Shown here one piece after another: positions 11,601 to 26,600 of a stretch of 64,000 bases of DNA. The notes under the pieces were generated by a model. It saw only the letters and a list, made by a program, of their open reading frames with translations. It was not told where the DNA came from and made no database searches. The position numbers and the translations under genes were made by a program. Within the stretch, counting starts at the first letter, position 1. Each line of letters starts with the position of its first letter. The stretch is from Phoronis australis (lineage: Eukaryota; Phoronida; Phoronidae), in NCBI GenBank assembly GCA_002633005.1, contig NMRA01000665.1, positions 68,304 to 132,303 of the forward strand, read 5' to 3'.

Positions 11601-14600
11601 GTATGTACCATATTCTGCTCACTGGTATAGCTCAGTAGTGCAGTATGTACCATATTCTGCTCACTGGCTGGTCATGAAAGTACTTAAATAACCTAGCTGT
11701 CATTTTTGTGATGATTTTGGACATTTTTAGCGCGATCGCATATGTATAGCGAAATTGCACAGCAGCACAAGTGATTCATCACATCAGAAACCAATTACAC
11801 GGTGCAGATAAGCTGAGCTCAGCTTAACAATAATTTACGACATTTTTATGCCGAGAGTGTAATGTACCGTGGATAATAAAGTGCCGTAACTTGTCCTGAA
11901 AATTACCAGCATCCTGTGCCAAATGTGATTATCAATCGAGTGTGGATACAAACAATGATCAAAGATACGATTTAAATTCGAAACCTTCACTAGAAAGAAG
12001 AATGAGTCACCCACTGTCGAAACAATAATGAGCAAAATACAGTCACACTCAAACTGAGAATCACAACTAATACGAGTATGGTAGTTCCTCACATATTTTT
12101 GTAAAAAATTAAATGCTAAATTGCCCATTTCTCTGTTTTTCAAAGTCTGATTACTTTGCTACAAAATCTAGAATACTCAATCAAGTACAACCAAGGCTAG
12201 TAACAGACTAGATTTTTCTTAAATCTTTATTTTTGTGGAGAAATAAGACAAAATAGAACTTCAATTGTGGACCATATTGCATGCAAAATAAGTAAAGTTA
12301 AGTGTAGGGAACAAGTTGACACCAGTTTTGAACTACAGTAAGTAATTTAAATCAAAATTGTTTTTAGATGGAAAGCAGCATTATAGCATCATCAAATTAA
12401 ACATTCATTTTTCAGCCACAATCTACAACTGCTTAGGTGAGTAGTTGTTGTGTATGGTTGTTAGTTTGAGCAAGAATTTGGTTTGCTAAAGATCAAACTT
12501 GTGCAAGATATTTTAATGTCTTAAAAGTAAAATACAAACTTAAGACTACAAGTTTCTAGTTTTCAAAATAGACCATGCGTCACCAAACATCATTAAGAAG
12601 TGGTGCAAAATTTATTGACAAAGTTGTTTTAGTCCTGACTACCTTTCGACACAACCTCTGAATGTTTTGGCGCCTGGTTATAAGCTGTAATACCAGTCTA
12701 GGTGTCAACTCAAAGAATTGATGACCAATGGTGACAAATTAATCTCTATGACTTGTTCATTGTTCAACATTATTATCGACACAACCACAAGAGAGAATTA
12801 CTATCTTTGGGGGGTTCTTTGTGAAACCATAAAAAAGTAAAATTATAAAACAGTCTCTTTGAAACAAGTCTAAAACGTAAATTTTAGCTCGTATTATTGA
12901 TTCTAAAATCTCCATGAGTGACAATGTAGGAACATTACCCCACCACGGCGCCATGGGTCGAGAGCACCATTTGAGAACACTACGTTCGAAGAGCCAAGAA
13001 TATCTGCAATGTAAAATACAAGTCTTATTTCCATATTATACACTTAAATCTAAAAAAAACACGATTTATTCTGATACGGGGTTTTTACGGATTTTCCACG
13101 ATAATCGTATTTGATTTTCCACAATTGTTGCCAAGCACAAACGAATAAAGAGTAATTCTCAAAAAGTTGATAATTTCCAAGCAAAAGTCTCGGAGTAATT
13201 TTCAAATGATTTAGTGTCATGTGATTTTTCGTCTATCCGTATTTGGCTATCACCATAACTTCAATGAAAACTGGTAAATTTTGATGAAGTTCATTGACTT
13301 TTTGAAAACTACTGTACGTGAACCCGCAAACGACTCACTCATTAACTAATAAATTTTATTTCAATCGAATTTCCTTTCCCATTTTTGTCATTTCTCAATT
13401 ATCATGGAAAATCAAGTTCCTGCAACCAATAACCTAATAATATAATGTGATAATATGACGTGATAACTATGGGATAATATAACATAATGTGATAATATAA
13501 CATCATAATTATATGATAATATAACGAGATAATAACATGACACCATACCATGAAATCTCACCTAATTGGGACACAATATGGCCGACAACATTTTTTCACA
13601 TCCATATTTGAAGGCTGTTTAAATGTGGCAATTATTTTCGTCCGAAATTAATGAGATTTTATGGTGACGCACAAGACACATCAAAACATTGATAATGTAA
13701 ATCCTTAAACTTTGCTGACAATACATATACCAACACGGCACATTCATGTTTATCTGAGTGCATTAAACACATCAACCAGCTGAAAAAAAAATTTGTTTCG
13801 AATGTTCCATTTTCACGTTGATCTGCCCTGCTCATACTATTCACGTTGATCTGCCCTGCTCATACTATTCACGTAGATCTGCCCTGCTCATACTATTGAC
13901 GTTGATCTGCCCTGCTCATACTATTCACGTTGATCTGCTCTGCTCATACTATTCACAAACAGTACATAACTATCACCTTCATGGAATAATGGAAGTAAAC
14001 ATTTCTCAGTGTTTTATACGGACTGTGGTTGGATGGAGGTCATAGGTCATATTCTGTGCTTTTACATTCCTTTCACTCTTATTCTATCCGTTAACATTAC
14101 GTTGGCCACGTTTGACCCACCAAAGCAGCACTCACTACTTCTTGAACACTTTTTCTAAAAAGAAAGTCAATTAATGACAATCACGTTTACTCCACCAGCT
14201 AATAACCCAGGCACTCATTTTGATGACTGAAATGAATGCTGGTTAAATCTTTCTTATATCTTGGGAAATATCAATGATAATAGACTATTCCCAAAACAAT
14301 CATGCAAAACATATTAAATCCAACACACATGTAATAATCCTAATTATAGTGATAATAAATGAGTCTCCCTTGAGTTGCACGCAATGACTAGCATAGTCTA
14401 TGAAGCCTTAGTGAAGATCGCTATGTCAAATTAAGTTCTCCATCACGTTCTATTTACCTTTGCCCCACATCTGTATGCCAAACCAGTTTGGTCGCTGAAT
14501 TACTCCCCAAGTCATGAAGCAATACTTGGACTTCTCCTCAAATGTGAACGACAATTTGGGGAACATGTCCGTGACGTTATTACTGCTGTCTGGCAAAGTT

Positions 14601-17600
14601 ATCTCAGTGCAAGCCTGCAACAGATCAACATTATCTCAGTGTATGTCTACAGCAGATCAATATTATCTCAGTGCATGCCTACAACAGATCAATATTATCT
14701 CAGTGCATGACTACAACAGATCAATATTATCTCAGTGCATGACTACAACAGATCGTTATCTCAGTGCATGACTATAACAGATCAACGTTATCTCAGTGCA
14801 TGACTACAACAGATCAATATTATCTCAGTGCATGAGTACAACAGATCAACGTTATCTCAGTGCATGCCTACAGCAGATCAACATTATCTTGCTGTATGCA
14901 TACGTCTACAACAGGCCAACGTTATCTCGGTACATGCCTAAAACAGATCAACATTATCTCGGTTTATGCCTACAACAAATTAATGTTTCATAAACAAATA
15001 AATAAATGCCTTACACGAGTGCACTTAATAAGCAAAGATGCTTAGTACATATCTTGTAAGGCAGGAAATATGTTCAAACTAAATGTATAAATAGCAGTTG
15101 CACTGAGCAAAACCAAGTAATAACAATTAAGGCACAACCAGACGTCTTTTGATTAAACCTGTTTGATATTCCTGAAAACTTGCTTATTCTCGCTGAGCTA
15201 TGCCAAAGCAGGTACACGATACGAACAGCTATCAGTGACGAAAAATCGTATCGGGCACACTGGCCTTAAGATTAAGTCGACCAATTAGAACACTGAGAGG
15301 GCAGATAAATCCAACTTTGAGAACCATTTTGAATGCCATCATTCAGTCGAGAAAACTGTAACACCTATATGTGACTAGTATCACAGCTTCAGAGTATAAA
15401 ATCACCATCACGTTGCACTGAGCAATAGGTGAACAATTAATTTTGTCCATGCTTCCTGCACCAACATCAAACATGGCTGTCCACAGATGAGAATGTATAG
15501 TAGGCTGGTTTCATGCCCAAAAACTAGGTGGCGCTACTTCTGCCACACCTCAAGTGTTTCATGGCTTCAACTGTTGGTGCATAATAACAGACCTGGTAGT
15601 CCCATGCTTTACTGTTAGCTCCAACGCCACAACCAGTGGGGTCAGCACACTCCACGTAATCCTGGTAGATGTCGTTACATGTCTTGTGAACTACGGTACT
15701 CCCATTGTAATACATGCCTAAAGCAACAAAACAGGCCTAGTTTAACAAAGCAGGCACGCTTTGCCTTTATCCTCACTTCGCCAGCCAACACAGACAGCTT
15801 CGTGTAGAATAAACTTCAGTCAGTTTCCTTATTTAACTGACAACTAGTACCTCATTTGGAAACATACCCTGAGTTGAGGATTGCCTGTTAGTAACCTATG
15901 ATTTTGCATTTTATAAATGTTTCATAGAATATATAAAACATGGAGTGTTTGTTGTTTTGGTGATATTCTGTATCCAAACAACTACTCAAGACTGTAACTA
16001 ATTCTTAACATCTTTATTAAGAAAATATTTAGAAGTGTTTGGTCCGTAGGACAATGTTTGTGTCACTGCTGCATGTTTGCTACAAACTAACACCAGTGCA
16101 GAATATGTGAAGAGCGACAACTTGCTGAGATGCTCTCGTTGCCGAGTGGCATCAAAGTGACTGTTACATGTCACATAACAGCATCATTTTTACAATTAAT
16201 TACGGTTCACAATCACCTAAGTAGCCTAATGAGACCTTCTACATCAGATTCACTTTCAGCTGAGTGCTCAGCAATAATTTTTTGGGACGATGTCATGATA
16301 ATGTCTTAGACAATTTTGTTAAAATCTCACAAAATTTCGGACAGAAATAATTGCTAAAATTGCCCATTACAATTTTCAAAGGTTTCCAAGATTGTTGAGA
16401 ATGCCCACGACTTCTCATAACAGTGTCTGATAGTAGCTATGGTAGAGAGTTTGAACATGGTAAAGCATTAATTCGATTTATGAAAAGTAAAATTCCACTT
16501 GTCTGCCACATTGTGTCCTAAATTGGTGAGATTCTAACAGTATTTAGTCGGGGAAGCTCAGATGTGATCACCTAAGCCATGTCATGATACATTTTAATGT
16601 TTCTTGTTTAAAGACGATGAATAATTTTTAGAAACTAAGGAACAATAAAAAGATATTGGGGATTAGTACAGCTAGTAAACATTACAACGGCTTAGTTTAT
16701 ACCACTTACTTATTGCTTCTAGAATTCCTTCGATAACATTGGGGCTGTTCATGACTTTCTTGCAAGCAGCCTACAAATACAAACAAGCTGACACGATGAA
16801 ATAACAAACAAGTAAACTCTTAGTGCCACAATATTTAACCAGTAAAGCGCAGGTTGCACAGAATTATATTTTGAACAACTGCAAAGGGGAAATAGTTACG
16901 TAAAAATGTGTCTTGTGAGTATAAACATGTTTCATTACCATCAACACGGATGTCATGAGAGCGAAATATGAAGTGGGTTGACGTATCTCTCTGTAATTAT
17001 CATATGTAATCAGCATGCTACATGTACACGTCATTCTTAAGCACAGATTACATAAAACTTATAAGTTTCTAGTAGTCTGTTGTGTAGCACAAGAAACTGT
17101 AACACTGCAGATCAAAACGTAGTCATCACTTTATAAGAGTACTGTAGCAGCTGCATAACATTAATATGCAAGCTTAACTTTGCAGGAATGCTCCTTTCTT
17201 TGACTGTGGTCAAAGGTCATGGGATACAAGCAGACGACGGGCAAGAATGAGTGTGCCTCTTAACGCTCCCATTTTGTCAAGTTAGAAGTGTGTTTTGCAG
17301 GAACTTCACGCCGTCTGCTTGTATGCCATGACTTTTAACCTCATGACCTTTGACCACATGGCCAAGGAAAGGAGCCTTCCCTACCTGGCATCTGCATATT
17401 CTAAAATCTAAATACTTCTCACCTTGACGGGATAACTATCTTCAAAGAATGTTGTTGGATACGGGTAGTCGAACATGGCCAAGTATACAAAGGCATTTCT
17501 GACCCAGCCCAACAGGTGTCTGTACTGGTCGTCCGTGGAGACCACATTACACAAACGTAGAGAGCTGGAGAGTTTTCTCAGACCTAAAATAATATTTTCA

Positions 17601-20600
17601 CAGTCAATCAAAACAAACATCCAAGCAACCAAAGTCTTAAAATACAAAATAACATTTTCTTTAATTTGCTTTAGGGTTAGCTCACAGTAAAATGTCATCA
17701 ATTTCCAACAAATTACCAAAATTAACCTTTCTTCATTTTTAAAGATTCTAAAACTGTTGTGAATGCTCATAATTTCACAAAACATTGTCTGGTGGTTGTT
17801 ACGTGTATGGCACAGGACTATCTAATGAAAAAATATTCATTTAGTGCTACGTACATTTTCAAAAAACATCAAAAAACAAAATTTCAATTGTCCACCACAT
17901 CATTTCCAAAATTTGTGAGATTTTACGGAAATCAATTACTCACAATACCCGTGAAGTTAAAAATTGCATAGAAGAAAATTCCTTAAAATGAAATTACAGT
18001 TAAATACAAGAGATGTGGAAAAATGTTAATAATCAATTCAGTTTTGTTCAACCACTAGTGAATGCATATGGCAAGATGCCATTCATCGGGCGTAAATGCC
18101 TAAGAAGTGTTATGCAATTGGAACTCAGTGATTATTCACTTATTTAGCACACAAGATGGCTGACAAGGCAATTTGTATTTTGCCGAATTTCTACACAAAA
18201 CATGGCTTGTGTCGTTAAGATGCCGAAAAACAACACACGGTGAAGCTTGTACTACTTATGTCAAAGTCATACACAGTCTTGGTAATTATTTTTGTGCAAA
18301 CTAAAAGGAGAAATACTGGACATTAAAAGTGAATGAGTGAACACATTATTTAATAAGCATACGAATTATGGAGTAATCGTACAGTGGGGAAAACTGCGAT
18401 GTCTTGGTGGTCTAATTGCCCTCTATGACTATTTTATTAACAATTAAAAATTAATATTAATAATGTAGAACTCTAGAAAAAAGCACAGTCAGACTCATAA
18501 GAGACTTTCACATTAACTATACTTTGTGCAATGTTCTCCAAAACGCCGATAGCGATTGTTTTTAAAATGTAGTCTCTTTTGCATGAGGGGCATTTGATAT
18601 TTGTGAAAAAACTCCAAATTGCAAACAAGGAAACTGATATGATAATTAAGAAAATTGTGACAGCATTTTTGAGATTTTATCACTAAAATTTTGTCTTTAA
18701 AAATGGCCACATCATTGCTGCAGAATACGACCAACATATCCGAAAGTGGGAAGGCATGGCCATCTCTATAAAAACATTTGCAAAATTTCATGAAAGAAAC
18801 ATCAAAGAAGTCCAAAGATTATGATATAAAAGAATTGCCATAAGGGGGCATACTCAGGTATTTGAATTATCCGTACACGTAGTAACTTTCAAAAAGATCT
18901 TTAAGAGATACACTTTTTTTTTGCATATGCGAAAAAGTTGTCGCAGCAGTCCATAACACAGTGGGCAGCTGTTGTCACACTTTTGGAAAAAAACAGCAAA
19001 AAACTCTGCAACAGAATCAGGACCAAGAGCTGTGGATACGAAAAAGTCAAGATCACCATCAGGGGGCAGCACAGTTGTCAGACTGGTCTAAAAATCAACA
19101 TAATCATGGTCATCTGATCAGTAAAACAGCTACTTAGTTTCATAATGATCCTCTGAATAATTTGGTGGCCAAGGCAGATACAAAAAAATGGAAAATGAAA
19201 AGGCATTTTTGACTCCTTTGTAGAAAGTAAATTTGTAAATTTCATGAAAATCCATCAATGAACTGCAAAGAGGCAAGCGTAAAAAGTCTAAAACTGCCAC
19301 TAGGGGACACAGAATCGCTTAGGTTTGAAACTCGTCATTCTCTAGCCAAAACCAATGGAACGCATTTGTCAAAATTTCAAAAACATCATCCGTAGTTTTG
19401 AGGAGATGCAGCAAGCATGCAAAAAGCAAACTTGCCAGCAGGGGGCACCTATTAAAGTAGCAATATGTGAAATTTCACAAAAAATCAGCAAGGAATTTCA
19501 AAGATACACTCAGGCAAATGTAAAACAAAATTGCCACTAGGTGTAGAGTGGCAGTCGTGTGGGTCTGAAAAACATTGATGACAACGATATGCACCATACG
19601 TGGGCACATAAAAAACACATGGTCATGTGACTAAAAGTGCTTGCAGATTGGTATCAAGTCAAAAATCAAATCTACATGCTTTCTATTTTCAGAAAATAGG
19701 CGGAATATTTGCTGAGAGTTAAAATTTGCAGTTTTGTAGATAATTATGCAGCTAAATGCAGACATGTTGGCAAGGTCTTATATAACCTCAGTAAGACACT
19801 TTTTATTGACAAACCTTTTTTTCCTTGCTGTTTCAGATAATCCATAGCCACAAAAGCTTGCTTCACTTTAGAAACGCACAACGGACTGACACTCAGGAAG
19901 TCCTACAAGCATAGAAAGATGAGTCAGTCCAGCATACCATCTGGCAGACTTGCACACACACATTCACATACAGGTACACATACACACACAGCTAAATTTA
20001 TGGTATATTCATCATTTTGAGAAAAGGACACCACCCAAAATACATGAGAAACTTGAACTGTTAATGAATAATGAAAAAATAGAATGCAATCTCCATTTAA
20101 ATTCCAAGGCAATTACTGCATTACCAGTGACTTTACAGCAATAAAACACTGCTCGACATAAAGCACAGTATGGTACAGCAAGACTAATGACTTTTTAAGC
20201 TGCATCCCAGCTTAACCGGCTAAAAACAAAAATCCAAATATGCCGTTTACTCTCATCTCGAATTCGTCTCTTAATATCTCTTACCGTGACAGGTTTCCAT
20301 TTCCTATACCAACCAACCTCAATAAACCCTAGGAGCATTCTCTTGTGTATTTATTGGTTTTAATGATCTTGATGTAAATGGAATCCTACCAAAAGTAGTG
20401 AATATTATGAGACTGATCCGATGAGAGCAAATGGCACAATTCCACACCTATTGCTCAACATTGCAAAATATAGCGTTAAAACTGTTTGACTTCTGACATT
20501 GAATTCCCACAACACTTTCACCATACCGTAGTCACTGGGGTACATAATTGGCACGTAAGTCTTGATGCGGATCAAAAAGATTGCATGGATGTTGAATAAC

Positions 20601-23600
20601 GAACTGGATTTAAATATGGATTTGGAATCCATTGTCGTCTGAAGATGAAACTTAACGAGAGATGCTGAATTTTAAAATGGTGAAAGTAACCAGAGGATGA
20701 CTTGACATCCATCACGTGGTCCTAATAAAAGTCTGACATCTAATAAGTATGTAAACTGTGAGCAGAATTAAATCGTGTTGCCATGATGAGTTACACGGGA
20801 GCAAGCATTTTTATGCGAAGAACATTAATTGCTTCACTGCCAACATGTCAGCAGTGAAGTTCCCCATTACACAACGATGCTCTTTTGGGGCTAAGTAAGT
20901 GCAAGATTAAAAGTTACATAAAAACACGAATCACAGTGGAAATGGCAATTAAGAAAGAAGTCATTTAAGAGGAGTTTTAATATGTTGTTGCAAACACTTG
21001 GAGTTCTCAATGAAAACTGAATGTCCTATCAGGTTAGCCTAAAAACAAATCCATTTTGTACTTACTCTGGTCACATCTTCGAAAAAGAAGTCATGGCTGC
21101 CGACATTTCCGACCAAATAAATTGGAGCGCTGGCCGCAATGGCTCCGTCCACCAAATTTGGGTATTTGAACCTCATGTAGGCACTGAGCATACCTCCGTA
21201 GCTTAAAGTAAGGAATAAAAGAAAAATGCTGGTCAAGTTTAACAGTTTAGCTAGAATAATGTACATTACTACCATACTGAGTACCTCGGATATACGCAAA
21301 CCGATCACATGGCTATTATGTGGAGAATATCTGCTTACACTGGTCATCACTCAGATTCCCTCAGCCCCAGACAACTTTAATGATGCCTATTCAGCCCGTC
21401 CTTTGTATTGATGAAAATCTGAGCTAATGAAGAAAAAAGGTAATAGCTAGCGCTACTCTCGGCAATGGTGGTTGTTATTACTACCAAACTTTTTTTCTGG
21501 CATTTGCACAGAGTTACAGCCTACAAATGCGGAGAGCAGTTTTAACTTCCTTTGGTACTTTTTAAATATTACAAAATGACTAAAAAATTATCTTGACAAA
21601 GGGTCACTTCCCAAGAGAACGATGGTTTAAAACATGTTTCATACCGGTTTTCGTTACTTCATTTTTAATTCTCCTGTCTAGTATTTTTTCTTACAGAGAA
21701 CAGGATGATATCTTTTTGTTTTATAATTTTAAACTTGAAGTACCATATAAACAGTGGTAGATTTTGATCGTCAGCAAAACTTAGTTTAGTTAATGGTGAA
21801 CCCATCCCTGAACTTTCCAAATTACAGCTGCTACTCTAAACATTTCACAGTGAACAAAACCACACGTCATCAGTTCAAGTTTAATCTCAGAACTCAGACA
21901 AATAATATATACAGAAGTACGAATTTGGCGATAGTCAAACTGAAGAATCTCCGACTACATAACTAATCTAGCTTTTTGTCAGTCATAAGAAATGAAGACT
22001 GGGCACAAGTTAAGTACAACTGTTTCCTAGTCAAAAATCTGGTTATACGCGACTGAAAGAATATTAATTAAAAGAATAATTCATGTGATATTGTTAGCTC
22101 TGATGGGCATTTGTAAATCCACAGAGCATGTCAATACACATGCTCGTTTATCTTCAATCGTACCTAATGTTTGTACTTTTTAGTTTATTAGTGCATCGGT
22201 TTTTAAAATTGGGAAACCTTGCTTGGTTGTTTTTTCCTGCTGAATACCGCTGAGGTGTTCAGTTTTAACGAAAATTATTGGTTGATGCAGTTTGAAAATT
22301 GCCCAGTATGTACAGGCAGAGATGTTTACTACAGTTTATGGTCGGGTAATTACGCTTAATTAGGTCTTGCTCGCACCAGACAATACGGTCATCACAGCCG
22401 TATCCAGCTCCGGTGCTGCACTCTCTTTGATCCTAGTATAAGCCGCTGTGAAGGAGAGTCGTGAAAATTCTTGCATATGTCAATTGTCATACAGTGTTTG
22501 ATTTTACTTTATTTCTCTTTCTGTTGACAAAGGACGTTATTACATAAGAAAATGTCAGTTGATACATTCTTGTATACCTATGCATATCTTTAACATGAAT
22601 TCCTTGTAAGCGTATTATTCACAGTTTGATGCTTCTACAATCTAGCTACAAGACCTTCTAAATCAGTCAACAGGGCACAGTGAATGAGCATGAGCAATTT
22701 GGTCCCTGGGATTTAAGCTTCGTCACATGGATGGAGTATTTTGGAAGCATGTGAAATTTAGGGATGCCAGTTTGGAGATTTGAAGTGAGTGTTTGGTATT
22801 TTTAGCTATAATTTGGAGGCATTGGCTTTACTCAAAAGTCAATTTTTGTTTGGATTCAATTTGTGGAAGATCATTACTTCTCAAGTACTATAATGTGAGA
22901 CACATGGTTAAACCTGGTATGAGCATAACTCAAGGATTCAAACATAAACTGCTTGAAAGATAGTGGCTTGAACACAGTTAAATGCATCTCTAATTCAGTT
23001 TGTGCCATTTAGTCAATCAAATCAGTCCTGCTTTCAAATCACCTTGTGTCAAAAGTTATGACAATTTTGATTTTCAGCAACACAGTTTGTCACTTATTCC
23101 ATTCTCAGATAAGTAACAATTTCTTGAATTGGAATAGCCAAATGCAGTAAGTACATGTTTCGATTGGGGCCCTTTGTTTAGCTCTGTAATACGTGGATTG
23201 CTTTAATGAAGAAATACACAACTAATAGGATGTATTTCAGTGTGAAATTTGAGACTCCTGATCTGCATCTACAGCAATTCACATCTGGGATATAGCATCT
23301 GGCTCTGTGTCTATTGGGACGTCAATCTCAAACAGTTCACAATTCCAAGTGAATTACCTACCTGCCTCCAAACACTATTACAGGGGAGAGACTAGCGTTC
23401 AAAGACTTCTTGAGATATGTAATCAAAACAGCGTAATCAGCCATCGCTTCCTCCGATGTTAATGCACCGATGAATGGCTTCTCAAAACTTCTGTTGCCAA
23501 ACGGTAATGAGTCTCCATAGAAACGCTGAAAATATGGAAATTGAAGATGTTTTGTTTCCTATTATCCCGGTATCACGCGGCAGATCAGAAAGCATGAAAT

Positions 23601-26600
23601 TAATGAAATATGGCTAAGGATGTTGTAAAATTTTCTCGCAAATGAATAAAGATATTTTGGATTAAGTTATGCGGGAAACGGGAACAATGCAGTACATGGG
23701 AGAAACAAAACTGCTCAAAAGATCACAGTAAAAGAGCTGCAACCAGGTGCCTGCATTTTGCTTTTTTGATTGGCAGTCATAATCTGGCCCATTGTCCTCT
23801 CAGTCATATAGACTTTTAGATATAGCATACTTCTTTGGTCCAGCCGTCTGACAAACCAGATAATTAACCCTGACAAACTCTTCCTGATGATTCCATAAAG
23901 TGACAATGACTGATTTAAATGAAATTTGATTGAGATTATTAGAGATAACTTTGTCTAAAAAAGTCCTCAGTAAGGTAGGACTTGATTTCAGGGGTTTAAA
24001 AGAACTGAGTTTGTCATATACCTTGAGATAAGGGTCTACAAATAGACTTGCAAAATCATTTTACAATGCGCTAAGTAAAGTATCAGACAAGGTATAACAG
24101 ACTGTTCATTTCAGACTCAGAAGTCATTTTCTGTAACATTTTTGATGAATGTTAGAATAATGTAACCATTAATTATAAAATTGATAATAAACTTGAAAAA
24201 CAAATGTAATAATTAATATCAGTTAACTATTTAATGTAATAATTAATATCAGTTAACTATTTTGAAAGTCACAAATATTTTGAGGACTTGTTAAAACAAC
24301 TTGTGGTGGTAAACTTGATTATTGCACAATTTCTCGTTATTGTAAACAACTTGTTGTGGTAAACTTGAGTATTGCACAATTTCTTCAGAAAAGCTTTAGT
24401 TCTGCTAATTTCCCAGTGTAGTTCTGACAAACAGGATATGATCATCAAAACATGTTTTGGAGTGGTCAGCCACAGGTGGGTTGATTCTAAGAAACACCCA
24501 CACGGATGTACTTATGCCTTGACCAGTGTCCATGTGATGTTTTCATATCTTAGAGTATAAATATTTTTGGAGCAGAAATAAGCATCATTCTCATAAGAAA
24601 AAGTTAAGAGACAACGAAGCACAGTAACTTTGGAGAATCAAGTATTTTAGGCAGATAACTGCGTCTGTAGAGTTTCAAGGAGTGTATTCAGTCACTGACA
24701 AGGATCATACTGATACACAAAACAAGAATTGGATGTTCATGCGTGGATAAGATCAAAGGGAGCAATTTCTAAGTCTCATTAGAGTTTATGAGCTATGAAA
24801 TGTTCTAAGATATAATGTGTTTTAAGATAAATGTTGGTTTGTAAAATGTGATTTATACCAATTCAGTTAGATTTGAGTAATTTTGACATATTTCTTAGAG
24901 TGACTACTGTTAACAGTTTAATTTAGATTCAGTTTTATGTAATATTGTTTGAAAATTACAGCTCCCCCTAAGTAAGATAACAAGTTTCCTTGTCAAACCT
25001 CCTCATTTACTAATCATTTACTAATGCAATTAAACACAACTTACACTACAATATGGATATTTGCACTACAATATGAATATTTGTAATTAACTTTCACTGG
25101 TGATCTTTCATGATGGCATTCTCTCTGCTATTTTTAAAGTCTTTGTATTCAGCTACAGCTTGCCACATACAAGATTGTCACTCAACTTGTCCTGTCAGTG
25201 TTTTCAAGTCTAAGGCAAACTAGCAACTGCACTCACACAGATAATACTTACATTTCATAGAATCAATTACAGACATCTTCATGTTAATTTATTTCAATAG
25301 CATACATGATTGCAAATACAGGATAACAAAACAATGCAATAAAACAACAAATAAAATTAGGAATTAGGATTCCCTCTCAACATTAATACTATCCAGTAGT
25401 TCTATTCTTCTCTTCATTAGCGCACAATGTGACCAGCAAGCTTGCAGTGTGTAGACGTCACAGTAACATTTACTAAAATTCCCATAATTTGTAAACAGGT
25501 AATCAGCCAAAGAATATGAAATTTTGGGAATCATTTTTGGGCAAAATAATTGGAGAATGTTATGCAAAATATGTGGAAAATTTCAATTCAAAGTAACAGA
25601 CAAATTAATCAAGGGTTACCAAATTATTAAAAACCAGAATAAATAAAGTTGGTTGAGCAAGCTAACCTCTGCTTTGCAGTGGCAATTAGCACAGTACCTG
25701 CTCAAAGGAATCAATGAATTCTGATCAGTCACTTATGTACAGTGAAAGAGGTTAACTCACCGAATCAAAAATAAAATTATAACCATAGGACTTAAGATTT
25801 TTGTAAAGATGATCCACTGACCATGTAGAGGCTATAATTAACACCACTTGACAAGAATATAGGCTTCAATCTACAACACTAGTAATGAGGAGAGTTCACT
25901 AGCTTAACATTCCAATTATCAGAGGATCATTTAACAGAGTGTAAAGTCTGTCAGCCTGGTAGAGGAATTTCAGCAGGTAACAAGAACAGCCACTTTTCGT
26001 TTGAATGTTTTCTTTGAAAAGGACCATTTCACTGTTTCTACAAATTATAAAGACGAAATGGGATTTGCCTTCATTCAGATGTGGTGAAAAATAAAACTAA
26101 GCCATCCTTGAAATTTCGAAATTAGTGCACTGCCAGAGAACTTATTGAGAATTTAGTGCTATGATTACAATGATGTCACCGCACTTTGGTACGGTCCCAA
26201 TTGCAACTTTGACGACCCCCAGCAGAGGGGCAAATTCACTATGGTCTGGACCCAAACCATGATACTGTGATAGTACCGTATTAGTTTTTACAGGTACCAT
26301 GTCAGCATAGGTTGCCCCAGAAGCAAGGAGAATCAAGGAATAAGCATTAATGGGTTGGTAAAACTGGATTCTGGTTTCACAACTTAGGCACCTCTTCAAT
26401 GATAAGTGCAACAAGAGCCTAAGGTACGTTACAACCTTGTACAGTGCTGTGAACCTAACAGCAATTTAGCAGATTCACCCAGACACCTTTGATACAGCAT
26501 ATATATCCAAACAGTTTCTAAAATTTTGACGATTTTTTGTCAGAGTTATGGAGAAAACCGGGCACTAGTAAATGAGATGAAAAATAACCCTAAATTGTTT

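Noticed and set aside
11360-11653. Minus-strand frame with a 14-residue repeat ([14 protein letters not shown])
   Set aside because: It is the 42-bp intronic minisatellite read in frame. It lies within DPP7 intron 10 and has no other coding support.
14514-15045. CRISPR-like look of regularly repeated 32-bp units, and the plus-strand frames through them
   Set aside because: There are no unique spacers. Units are head to tail and derive from the exon 9 acceptor in an animal gene.
15524-15592. Reading exon 8 on to a stop, suggesting a truncated or pseudogenised DPP7
   Set aside because: A donor at 15592-15591 joined to the acceptor before 14614 restores the conserved WDYQ-ACTEI sequence, and all later exons fit in frame.
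18854-19072. Minus-strand frame with several cysteines between DPP7 exons 5 and 6
   Set aside because: Does not match the family, lacks usable splice sites and overlaps the CTCF-like array. Exon 5 at 19902-19815 already supplies the expected sequence.
19924-20144. His/Thr/Cys-rich frames near 19950-20100 and 61573-61811
   Set aside because: They are translations of CA/TG dinucleotide repeats.
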